DNA from: an uncultured Actinomycetes bacterium
GTDB taxonomy: Bacteria > Actinomycetota > Actinomycetes > Nanopelagicales > Nanopelagicaceae
Direction: 5' to 3'
Assembly (NCBI GenBank): GCA_903901905.1
Contig: CAIUSQ010000220.1
Coordinates: forward strand, 1-5,379
Length of the DNA stretch: 5,379 bases
The position numbers and the translations under genes are program-made. Positions 1 to 5,379 of the stretch are shown one piece after another. The notes below the pieces were generated by a model, which was not told where the DNA came from, did not search any database, and saw only the letters and a list, made by a program, of their open reading frames with translations. Numbering within the stretch: position 1 is the stretch's first letter; each line of letters opens with the position of its first letter.

Positions 1-2
1 GA

Positions 3-743
3 AAGCTGCTCGAGCTCTTCTGGGAGATGCACGATCCCACCACGCTGAATCGGCAGGGGAACGACGTGGGGACGCAGTACCGCAGCGCCATCTACTACGT
101 AGGTGATTCGCAGCGCGAGGCGGCGGAATCGACCTCTGCGCTGTATGGCGCTGCAATTTCTGCTGACGGTCACGGGCCAATTACGACGCAAATTGCTTCG
201 GCGGACGGTCACGAGTTCTGGCCCGCCGAGGAGTATCACCAGCGCTACTTGGAGAAGAACCCGAAGGGCTACGACTGCCACGCCAACACAGGGGTGCGCT
301 TCCCTTCGGAACTTGCACCAGAGATCGTGGTGAGCGGCGCGTATCCAGTGGTGATTGATGAGGCCGAACTGCGTTCGCGTGTTGATGAGCTTTCATTTGA
401 AGTGTTGCGCCGCGCCGCAACGGAGCAGCCGTTCGTTGGCGAGTACACCGACACAGAGACGGTTGGCGTTTATAAGTGCAAGGCGTGCGACAACGAGCTC
501 TTCCGCAGTGAGACCAAGTTCCACTCCGGTTGCGGCTGGCCGTCGTTCTATGCGCCAACATCGTCTGATGCCGTAGAACTGATTGAAGATCGCTCGCTTG
601 CGCCACGCGTTCGCACTGAGGTGCGCTGCGCTACGTGCGGCTCGCATCTTGGTCACGTCTTTGAGGGGGAAGGCTACGAGGTCCCCACCGATCAGCGCTG
701 GTGCATCAATAGCGTCTCACTCGTCTTAGAGCCGAAGGCTTAG
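3..743 (+). CDS. msrAB: Fused peptide methionine sulfoxide reductase MsrA-MsrB, 5' truncated by window edge
   Basis: The enzyme reduces methionine sulfoxide in proteins; the MsrA part handles the S form and the MsrB part the R form. The frame is open from base 3 and reads [14 protein letters not shown], which is mid-domain MsrA sequence, so the ATG at 27 is internal and the true start and the MsrA active-site cysteine lie upstream. The MsrA part shows [13 protein letters not shown], then [13 protein letters not shown]. The MsrB domain follows from about base 375, with [29 protein letters not shown] and RWCINS. The RWCINS cysteine (702-704) is the expected catalytic residue, and the SGCGW cysteine (531-533) is a likely resolving residue. 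CKAC (477-488) and CATC (627-638) are the two CxxC pairs that bind zinc in many MsrB proteins. The domain is complete and appears functional. Its last 42 codons are duplicated at 5214-5336. The family call is secure. Confidence 0.95.
   Translation, partial: KLLELFWEMHDPTTLNRQGNDVGTQYRSAIYYVGDSQREAAESTSALYGAAISADGHGPITTQIASADGHEFWPAEEYHQRYLEKNPKGYDCHANTGVRFPSELAPEIVVSGAYPVVIDEAELRSRVDELSFEVLRRAATEQPFVGEYTDTETVGVYKCKACDNELFRSETKFHSGCGWPSFYAPTSSDAVELIEDRSLAPRVRTEVRCATCGSHLGHVFEGEGYEVPTDQRWCINSVSLVLEPKA
618..743 (+). repeat. Direct repeat, left copy (msrB 3' end)
   Basis: This is the last 42 codons of msrAB, including the stop. It matches the right copy at 108 of 120 aligned bases, with one extra codon (GCT) before the stop. 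The longest exact block is 50 bases, at 669-718. Eleven of the twelve differing-codon changes or fewer are silent; the only amino-acid change is Thr (633-635) to Ala in the right copy. Confidence 0.95.
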
Positions 744-757
744 CACCAGCATGGTGC
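743..757 (+). terminator. Short hairpin at the msrAB stop codon, possible weak terminator
   Basis: GCACCA (743-748) and TGGTGC (752-757) form a perfect 6-bp stem with a 3-base loop, starting on the last base of the msrAB stop codon. There is no T-tract; the sequence continues CCTTTG. It may be a weak or factor-assisted terminator, or chance. Confidence 0.25.
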
Positions 758-882
758 CCTTTGAGGCAGCAGCGTTCACGCCATTGAGTTTGTGCCATAC
801 GGCTGTCACAGTCCTGAGGTATCTTCAAGGTAATGCCCAAACTCGTCGCTACATCCTCTCGCCAATAGTTTTAGTACAGGTA

Positions 883-911
883 TTGTCTAAGACGCAAAAT
901 AGAGCGACTAT
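883..911 (+). promoter_or_regulatory. Possible promoter for the R-M operon
   Basis: TTGTCT (883-888) is followed after exactly 17 bases by GACTAT (906-911), giving 4/6 and 3/6 matches to the sigma-70 consensus boxes. TATCCT at 909-914 is an alternative -10 with a longer spacer. A 9-base near-palindrome, GTCTAAGAC (885-893), overlaps the -35 box and could be an operator. The rest of 744-1012 has no convincing gene or controller-protein site. This is a weak call based on spacing and on position upstream of the methyltransferase. Confidence 0.22.
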
Positions 912-996
912 CCTAAGCAGGTATTCAACGAGTACGGTCGAACGGGTGAAATTGAAAGAAATGTGTGAGTTCTCAGGACGAAGATAGGCAAGAGGC

Positions 997-1003
997 AAGG
1001 GAG
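997..1003 (+). promoter_or_regulatory. Ribosome binding site that favours the ATG at 1013
   Basis: AAGGGAG lies 9 bases before the ATG at 1013. The alternative in-frame GTG at 965, which would add 16 residues, is preceded only by the weak GAAAG. Site strength and ATG over GTG both favour 1013. Confidence 0.55.
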
Positions 1004-1012
1004 CTATCCAAA

Positions 1013-2725
1013 ATGGCAAAAGTGAAAAAAAAGACTAAGAAACTGGGCACAGTCTACAGAAACAAGGTTTACCTCACGGACTCTCGAGATATGCGTGAGT
1101 TGCCGGATGGTTCTGTAGGTTTAATAGTAACTTCTCCGCCCTACTTCAACATAAAAGACTACGCAAAAGACGGACGGCAGGAAAAAAGTCATTCCAATTC
1201 CCATGCCAAGCAGATAGGCGACATCGCGGATTTTGATTCTTTTATTGAAGAACTAGTAACTGTCTGGAAAGAATGTTTTAGAACCCTGAAGCCAAACGGA
1301 AAGTTAGTCATCAATGTTCCCCTAATGCCAATGCTCAAGGCTGAGTTTACGACTCATGAGAATCGACACATTTTTGACTTGAACGCAGCGATTCAACATT
1401 CCATTCTTGAGAACATTCCTGGCCTATACGTGCTGGATACATACATTTGGAATAGAACCAATCCCAGTAAGAAGCTGATGTTCGGAAGCTACCCGTACCC
1501 ATCTAATTTTTACGCACAAAACACCATTGAATTTATTGCAGTCTACGTAAAAGAAGGAAAGGCAGTGCAGCCATCCAAGGGCATAAAAGAGGCAAGCAAG
1601 CTTTCCCAAGAAGAGTGGGTTGACTTTACAAAGCAGATTTGGGACCTCCCTATTCCAGGGAAAGGCGATCTTGCTTTCGGAACCCATTCTGCTTTAATGC
1701 CTGAGGCTCTAGCTGAGCGATGTATAAGGCTGTTTTCGTTTGTAGGAGAAGTCGTCTTGGATCCATTTGCAGGAAGTGGAACAACACTTCGGGTAGCAAA
1801 GAGGCTAGAACGAGATTACGTAGGCTACGAAGTAATGGAATCCTATGAGGAGATTATCAACAAAAAAGTGTCCAACAATACCTGCCTTAAAGTTGAACGA
1901 TTAGAGACTAACAAAATCGTACAAACCTCAAACAGTCTTGTTGATTCAAAACTGTTAAACAAGGTATTCAACTCTGACTTCAGTACCCTGTTAAAAAGAA
2001 TCCCAAACAACTCAATTGATTTAGTATGCGTTGACCCGCCTTACAACCTGAAAAAAGCGGACTGGGACACCTTTAACTCTGATGAAGAATTCTTCAACTT
2101 TACTTTTAGCTGGATTACGCAAGTAGCACCGAAATTGAAACCAGGAGGAGGTTTCTATGTTTTTAACACTCCACGTAATTCTGCTCACATTCTTGCTTAC
2201 CTAGAGTCCATTGGCTTCACTTTTCAAAACTGGATTACTTGGAACAAGAAGGATGGATTTACATCGACTAAAAAGAAGTTTCTGCCCGAGCAAGAAACAA
2301 TCGTTTACGTAACCAAACCGGGCGCAGATTTAACATTTAATGCCGATCTGATCAGGGTCCCGTATGAATCAACAGAAAGAATCGCTGCCGCGAAGACCAA
2401 AGGAATCCTGAAAAACGGTAAACGCTGGTTCCCAAACGAGGCAGGGCGTCTCTGCCCAGATGTTTGGCAGATCACAAGTGAACGCCATTCTAACAAGGAA
2501 AACGGGAAGCTAAAGCCGGCTGTGCATCCAACTGTTAAACCATTGGCTCTGATGGAGAGAATAGTCTTGGCTTCCACTAACGAAGGCGATGTGGTTCTTG
2601 ATATTTTTGCAGGGAGTGGATCGACTTTAGTTGCGGCGAAAAAACATAAGCGACACTTTATTGGCTGTGACGCAGACCCAACGTTTGTTAAAATCGCTAA
2701 AAGTCGCTTAAGGAGATTGGCCTGA
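1013..2725 (+). CDS. Fused two-domain DNA amino-methyltransferase (N4-cytosine/N6-adenine type) of a type II R-M system
   Basis: This 570-residue protein contains two complete beta-class amino-methyltransferase domains in tandem, each with the catalytic motif before the AdoMet-binding motif. Domain 1 has TSPPY at residues 40-44 and DPFAGSGTT at 250-258. Domain 2 has DPPY at 341-344, HPTVKP ahead of its cofactor region, and DIFAGSGST at 530-538. The linker, around residues 280-325, is lysine- and asparagine-rich. In this family TSPPY is typical of N4-cytosine and DPPY of N6-adenine methylation, so the protein may place two different marks; that is inference. Fused double methyltransferases are known where the recognition site is asymmetric, as in M.FokI, because each strand needs its own enzyme. 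Its stop codon directly abuts the ATG of the HNH nuclease gene, indicating one operon. The start at 1013 rests on the upstream AAGGGAG; GTG at 965 is possible. Its base composition is far more AT-rich than the flanks, suggesting acquisition by transfer. Confidence 0.92.
   Translation: MAKVKKKTKKLGTVYRNKVYLTDSRDMRELPDGSVGLIVTSPPYFNIKDYAKDGRQEKSHSNSHAKQIGDIADFDSFIEELVTVWKECFRTLKPNGKLVINVPLMPMLKAEFTTHENRHIFDLNAAIQHSILENIPGLYVLDTYIWNRTNPSKKLMFGSYPYPSNFYAQNTIEFIAVYVKEGKAVQPSKGIKEASKLSQEEWVDFTKQIWDLPIPGKGDLAFGTHSALMPEALAERCIRLFSFVGEVVLDPFAGSGTTLRVAKRLERDYVGYEVMESYEEIINKKVSNNTCLKVERLETNKIVQTSNSLVDSKLLNKVFNSDFSTLLKRIPNNSIDLVCVDPPYNLKKADWDTFNSDEEFFNFTFSWITQVAPKLKPGGGFYVFNTPRNSAHILAYLESIGFTFQNWITWNKKDGFTSTKKKFLPEQETIVYVTKPGADLTFNADLIRVPYESTERIAAAKTKGILKNGKRWFPNEAGRLCPDVWQITSERHSNKENGKLKPAVHPTVKPLALMERIVLASTNEGDVVLDIFAGSGSTLVAAKKHKRHFIGCDADPTFVKIAKSRLRRLA
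2710..2715 (+). promoter_or_regulatory. Ribosome binding site of the HNH nuclease gene inside the methyltransferase 3' end
   Basis: AAGGAG lies 10 bases before the ATG at 2726, within the last codons of the methyltransferase. With the TGA directly followed by ATG, this supports translational coupling: nuclease synthesis would follow methyltransferase synthesis. Confidence 0.7.
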
Positions 2726-4000
2726 ATGAAAGTTAGCTTGAGTGATTTCAGTCCTAGTAATGAAGCACTCAAGTATCTGGAAAATCGCATTGCGGACGAT
2801 AACTATCGGGGGGATGTTTCCTCACAGCACAATCGCTGGACCTTTGACGATCTAATTTTTGTCCTTAGAGCACTTCAAGAGCACAAGGGTGATGAAGAAC
2901 TTCTAAAGATTCGCACAACGGATAAAAGCAAACGTCCGACAAATTCCTCAGATGAATTTGATTTTGCTAGTTTTTGCGATGAAGTAGTTTCCAAAATTGG
3001 CAAAGGTTCCCAAGACGCTATGAGGAAAAATTGGTTTGTAGACTGGCATAGAGCTGGGTGGATTGAAAGGTACAACAACAAAAAAGAACTTGTTGCGGCT
3101 TATGATCGCTCTCAAATTTCTTATGTAAGAATCTCAGTCGAAGGCCATAAGCTACTTTCAGAACCATCGACAAGAACTGATCAGTACTTCATTTTTTCTA
3201 AGGGTATTGACAAGATGTACAACGGCACAATCGGCATTCTTTTAGATTTGTTTCGCAACTATGACGTCAAGCATATTGATTTGCAAGAATTTACATATTT
3301 TGTTTCCGGAGTAACTTCTAAAGATTCTTTTGCGATAACTAGAGAGCGTTGTGTGGAATTGCTCAACGCCTGGCGAAGGCTTACGCCTTTGGAGAGGCGA
3401 AGTATCGATGATCACTTGAGTAAAGTTCTGGTACCTAACTACTCCGCTCCAAGCAAAACCGAACAACGTGATCACCATAATTGGATCAATAAAACTCAAC
3501 AGACGTTCTCTCTTTTAAAGCAGACGATCTATTTTGAGCAAGTTAACAACCTAACGTTTTCGCATTTCGATCGCTTGTATTACTTAGGCAATGAAGTTAA
3601 AGCGGGAGATGGGTACTCAAAGCGCAATGCGAAGCGACTGAATAGAAGTTTGCAACAGAAGCATGATTACTTTAAGCGGCACTCAGTCTCAAAATGCCGG
3701 GGCTTTGAGCTTCATCACGTTGTGGCTCTGGCGTGGGCAGAGAGTCAGCATGATTTCAAGATGTTAGATGACTGGCGAAACATGCTTTACATCGATGGGT
3801 TTACTCACGCCCAAATCACTCAGAATAGAAATTTGAACATAACAATGGAAGTTGTCTCGCCTGATAGCTTGAAACTCATTGATTATTCGGGAAGTGCAGT
3901 ACTTGTCAATTATCCGGAAAATGGTTTGTTTGCAAAAACTAATGTACCCATTATGTTGGAATACAATAAGGACTTGTTAAGGCACACAGGTAAAAACTAG
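2726..4000 (+). CDS. HNH-type restriction endonuclease, probably type IIS-like
   Basis: This 424-residue protein is the probable cleaving partner of the upstream methyltransferase. An HNH (beta-beta-alpha-metal) site is visible near the C-terminus: CRGFELHHVVAL with H330-H331, DWRNML with N352, and FTHAQIT with H361. The N-x8-H spacing between N352 and H361 is the family's usual one. The zinc-binding cysteine pairs of many HNH proteins are absent; only C324 is nearby. Residues about 95-148 read like a winged helix (FVDWHRAGWIERY, then YVRISVEGHKLL), and 155-205 may hold a second such module. DNA-binding modules in front of a separate nuclease domain is the plan of type IIS enzymes such as FokI, although FokI has a different nuclease fold. 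The gene starts immediately after the methyltransferase stop with a good AAGGAG site. The specific enzyme is not recognised and the cut site cannot be predicted. A non-restriction HNH role is unlikely in this context. Confidence 0.75.
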   Translation: MKVSLSDFSPSNEALKYLENRIADDNYRGDVSSQHNRWTFDDLIFVLRALQEHKGDEELLKIRTTDKSKRPTNSSDEFDFASFCDEVVSKIGKGSQDAMRKNWFVDWHRAGWIERYNNKKELVAAYDRSQISYVRISVEGHKLLSEPSTRTDQYFIFSKGIDKMYNGTIGILLDLFRNYDVKHIDLQEFTYFVSGVTSKDSFAITRERCVELLNAWRRLTPLERRSIDDHLSKVLVPNYSAPSKTEQRDHHNWINKTQQTFSLLKQTIYFEQVNNLTFSHFDRLYYLGNEVKAGDGYSKRNAKRLNRSLQQKHDYFKRHSVSKCRGFELHHVVALAWAESQHDFKMLDDWRNMLYIDGFTHAQITQNRNLNITMEVVSPDSLKLIDYSGSAVLVNYPENGLFAKTNVPIMLEYNKDLLRHTGKN

Positions 4001-4554
4001 ATTAAATTCCAAATTAGTGTTTTAATGTCCTTCAGATGAGATAATGGAATCAGATGCGCCCTACCATACGGTAAGTACTTTGCATCAGTTTTGGCAATTT
4101 CTCCTATTTCTAGCCAGCCAGCAATTATGGCCGTGTCACATTTTGCGATATCAAACAGCTTGTTAACTTTGTTGTATCCATTTAGAAAAATCTGGACACT
4201 GCAGTAATAGTTCTTTGCTATCGCCTGTTCTAACTGGGATGCATTATAGATTCCGTTGAGCTTCATCCATTCGTCCGGATTGTTATAGCCGCTGCTCTTA
4301 ACTTCAACAATTCTATTCTGGATTGTAAAATCATAATCGTCGTATTTTCCATATTGCAATTGAAACTGGAATGGCACCTTATTTGATTCAAGATATTTCT
4401 TGAATACTAGTTGTCCTATGGTGCCTATCGTGATCATTGAAATACGCTGTTCTGTCGCGAGATGGAATCTATCGTATTCAAACCCAAGCCTTTTCTTGGC
4501 ATGCTCATAAGCTTCTTTTCCAAGACTTGCATCCACAGTTAGTTGTTCGTACAT
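3997..4554 (-). CDS. PD-(D/E)XK-superfamily nuclease, convergent with the HNH gene; function unassigned
   Basis: This 185-residue protein has the core of a PD-(D/E)XK nuclease. A helix-like GTIGQLVFKKYL (44-55) is followed by YDDYDF with D75, then IVEVKSSG with E84 and K86. D75, E84 and K86 would be the metal-binding and catalytic residues. Many relatives carry glutamate in the GxxGE helix; here that position is Q48, which may change metal binding. The C-terminal half (ASQLEQAIAKNYYCSVQIFL and beyond) is not recognised. There is no signal peptide or membrane segment. Its stop codon overlaps that of the HNH gene through CTAG (3997-4000). An in-frame TAG three codons upstream fixes the ORF limit, and no clear ribosome binding site precedes the ATG. 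It could be a second restriction subunit, a nicking or repair accessory, or an independent defence nuclease. The fold is fairly sure; the role is not. Confidence 0.65.
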   Translation of the reverse strand: MYEQLTVDASLGKEAYEHAKKRLGFEYDRFHLATEQRISMITIGTIGQLVFKKYLESNKVPFQFQLQYGKYDDYDFTIQNRIVEVKSSGYNNPDEWMKLNGIYNASQLEQAIAKNYYCSVQIFLNGYNKVNKLFDIAKCDTAIIAGWLEIGEIAKTDAKYLPYGRAHLIPLSHLKDIKTLIWNLI

Positions 4555-4983
4555 GTATTGATGCTAGTCGCTTTTCCGCCCGCGTCTACCCCCCCCGCCT
4601 GCCGGTAGCTATTTGTCGCAATCTCCTGCTTTTAATTGCTACTCTCGTTTCTGATCACTTTTCACCAGCAGATATAGATAGTGGCCAAAATCGAGTAGTT
4701 TTTGTAGTGCGGGGGCGGTAGCGCGAGTAGGTGGATTTAGGTATAAGTGCGGGTACGGGTGTAGCAACGGGACCTATACAAAAGTGAAAGAAGTACAGAG
4801 GCATAGAGATCCTTAGAGGTATAGGCAAGCTACCTAGCGTAGTAGGCTCGCTTAAAGATCGGGAACGTTCCACCAAATGGAAACATGTCCCAAGCAACCC
4901 GCCCATACTTAATGCAATTACTAAAGAATGTTCCCCATGCTTAGCAGTACGGAATATGACAGTCATTTAGAACGCAATAGAAT
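4555..4983. other. Stretch of about 430 bases without a convincing gene
   Basis: This segment separates the PD-(D/E)XK gene start from the tRNA-like remnant. It should contain the promoter of the minus-strand nuclease gene, but no clear -35/-10 pair or ribosome site is visible. It opens with GC-rich sequence including a run of eight C (4589-4596), carries nested inverted repeats (4581-4725), and then a low-complexity part. The open frames on either strand (for example 4655-4966 minus, or 4788-4967 plus) have no recognisable motifs. A 10-base palindrome, GGAACGTTCC, sits at 4862-4871. Confidence 0.5.
4581..4725. repeat. Nested inverted repeats, about 145 bases
   Basis: The outer arms, CGCGTCTACCCCCCCCGC (4581-4598) and GCGGGGGCGGTAGCGCG (4709-4725), are complementary apart from one extra base and one mismatch. 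Inside them, CTACTCTCG (4639-4647) pairs with CGAGTAG (4692-4698) with a small bulge, and CACT (4656-4659) pairs with AGTG (4680-4683). The order allows one long interrupted hairpin. No target-site duplication is seen at the outer ends. It may be a structured RNA, a small inverted-repeat element or a regulatory cruciform; low complexity makes chance possible. Confidence 0.35.
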
Positions 4984-5060
4984 TAGCCCGTAGCTCAGTT
5001 GGCAGAGCGAAAGATTGGAAACTTTAGATCCTCAGTGAGATACGCAAAATCTCAAGCATC
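4984..5060 (+). pseudogene. tRNA-like remnant (5' half well preserved, 3' half degenerate)
   Basis: After a 7-base segment, TAGCCCG, the sequence TAGCTCAGTTGGCAGAGC (4991-5008) matches tRNA bases 8-25: T8, A9, a perfect GCTC/GAGC D-stem and an AGTTGGCA loop. An anticodon-like arm follows, with AAAG and CTTT around a loop containing TTGGAAA, which would read GGA (serine-like) or be a mutated phenylalanine-type arm. A 6-bp hairpin with a 7-base loop (5036-5054) sits roughly where a T-arm would be, but lacks the TTCRA consensus. The acceptor strands do not pair. It is probably a decayed or truncated tRNA, possibly an old integration site, and not a working tRNA. Confidence 0.45.
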
Positions 5061-5138
5061 CGAACCTAACCCACTTTGGTCTCTATGACACCGTTGTGGC
5101 GCGCGAGGCATAGACAGAATCTCAGTTACACTCACTCC

Positions 5139-5336
5139 ATGGCACTCGCCATTGGCATTGTTGGTCTCCCGAACGTGGGCAAGTCCACGCTCTTCAACGC
5201 GCTCACTAAGAGCGAGGTGCGCTGTGCGGCATGCGGTTCGCATCTTGGCCACGTCTTTGAGGGCGAAGGCTACGAGGTCCCCACCGATCAGCGCTGGTGC
5301 ATCAATAGCGTCTCGCTGGTTCTTGAGCCGAAGTAG
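5139..5336 (+). pseudogene. Chimeric ORF: YchF N-terminus joined to the MsrB C-terminus
   Basis: The ORF encodes 65 residues. Residues 1-24 read MALAIG, then [18 protein letters not shown], the start and P-loop (G1) motif of the YchF/OLA1 GTPase-family ATPase. From SEV onward the sequence becomes [18 protein letters not shown] and RWCINS, the last 40 residues of MsrB. Neither half is complete: YchF lacks the rest of its nucleotide-binding site and TGS domain, and MsrB lacks its first CxxC and the SGCGWPSF segment. The product is very unlikely to act as either enzyme. The join falls at GAGGTGC (5214-5220), which matches msrAB at 618-624. YchF proteins often have a short acidic residue plus valine just here (for example TKNDV), so microhomology joining fits. 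No ribosome binding site precedes the ATG at 5139. An ATG 21 codons upstream (5076) extends the frame but adds no recognisable sequence. Confidence 0.8.
5214..5336 (+). repeat. Direct repeat, right copy (msrB 3' end)
   Basis: This copy is in the same orientation as 618-743 and ends in its own TAG. The longest exact block corresponds to 5265-5314. It starts at the GAGGTGC shared with the msrB tail and fused to the YchF start. Together the two copies bracket the R-M cluster as a pair of direct repeats about 4.6 kb apart. Confidence 0.95.
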
Positions 5337-5338
5337 CG

Positions 5339-5379
5339 ATGGCGGCAGCGAAGCCAGTTCGCGAGATCATCAAGTACGC
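5339..5379 (+). CDS. N-terminal start of an unidentified protein, cut by window edge
   Basis: An ATG two bases after the MsrB-tail stop opens a frame reading MAAAKPVREIIKY to the window end. The VREIIKY stretch resembles the beginning of some peptide deformylases (often followed by a DPVL segment), but 13 residues are not enough to assign it. No good ribosome binding site is seen. The tight spacing to the msrB stop suggests the gene normally follows msrB in the same transcript. Confidence 0.35.
   Translation, partial: MAAAKPVREIIKY

Larger units (their letters stand above)
744..5213. other. Putative acquired R-M island between msrB direct repeats
   Basis: The island is defined by the flanking direct repeats and the drop in GC from about 60% (sampled at 1-60) to 38% (sampled at 2041-2100). 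It carries the double methyltransferase, the HNH nuclease, the PD-(D/E)XK nuclease, a tRNA-like remnant and a YchF start fragment. No integrase, recombinase or transposase gene is present. The exact borders are uncertain: the YchF fragment is GC-rich like the flanks and may belong to the host or to an earlier rearrangement. Confidence 0.55.

Noticed and set aside
181..606. 141-codon minus-strand ORF opposite msrAB
   Set aside because: It is a shadow of the well-supported msrAB frame in GC-rich DNA, with an arginine/serine-rich composition and no motif.
751..987. 78-codon plus-strand ORF between msrAB and the methyltransferase
   Set aside because: There is no ribosome binding site and no recognisable motif, its start lies in the msrAB-end hairpin, and it overlaps the methyltransferase leader. 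A chance frame is more likely.
965..1012. GTG start for the methyltransferase
   Set aside because: It has only a weak upstream purine stretch, and the extra 16 residues carry no motif. The ATG at 1013 has a better-placed AAGGGAG.
4862..4871. GGAACGTTCC palindrome
   Set aside because: It is a single 10-base palindrome with no nearby gene start, too short to call an operator.
4655..4966. 103-codon minus-strand ORF
   Set aside because: It has no ribosome site or family resemblance, and its proline/serine-rich composition runs through the inverted-repeat region.
744..5213. Integrase, transposase, R-M controller (C) protein or CRISPR array
   Set aside because: All substantial frames were read on both strands. 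None shows a recombinase catalytic signature, a small helix-turn-helix controller or regularly spaced repeats.

Overview
The window is a chromosomal segment from a moderately GC-rich bacterium, interrupted by an AT-rich restriction-modification (R-M) cluster. Hand-counted samples give about 60% GC at 1-60 and 63% at 5221-5280, but only 38% at 2041-2100 inside the insert. The organism cannot be fixed. The YchF-type start at 5139 and the GC-rich flanks would suit an actinobacterium, and an acidobacterium is another possibility; this is a weak inference.

Layout. Positions 3-743 hold the 3' part of a fused methionine sulfoxide reductase gene (msrAB), with a complete MsrB domain. Positions 744-1012 are a leader with no convincing gene. 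Positions 1013-2725 encode a 570-residue protein with two amino-methyltransferase domains, one with TSPPY and one with DPPY. It is followed without a gap by a 424-residue HNH nuclease (2726-4000) that appears to carry winged-helix DNA-binding modules in front. A 185-residue PD-(D/E)XK nuclease lies convergently on the minus strand (3997-4554) and shares the CTAG at the stop codons. Positions 4555-5138 have no convincing gene, but contain nested inverted repeats and a tRNA-like remnant. At 5139-5336 a small chimeric ORF joins the first residues of YchF to a second copy of the MsrB C-terminus. The start of an unidentified gene follows at 5339.

How it works together. A two-domain methyltransferase plus a translationally coupled HNH nuclease looks like a type II system with an asymmetric (type IIS-like) recognition site, where each methyltransferase domain would protect one strand. 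The PD-(D/E)XK protein is a second nuclease whose role is open. The whole cluster sits between two direct copies of the msrB 3' end (618-743 and 5214-5336; 108 of 120 bases identical plus one 3-base gap). The two tails differ almost only at synonymous positions, so they look like homologous segments from two lineages rather than a fresh duplication. Recombination between them would excise the cluster and leave an intact msrAB frame. No integrase, transposase or R-M controller gene is visible, so how the cluster arrived is unknown. An assembly join at the msrB copies should also be excluded.
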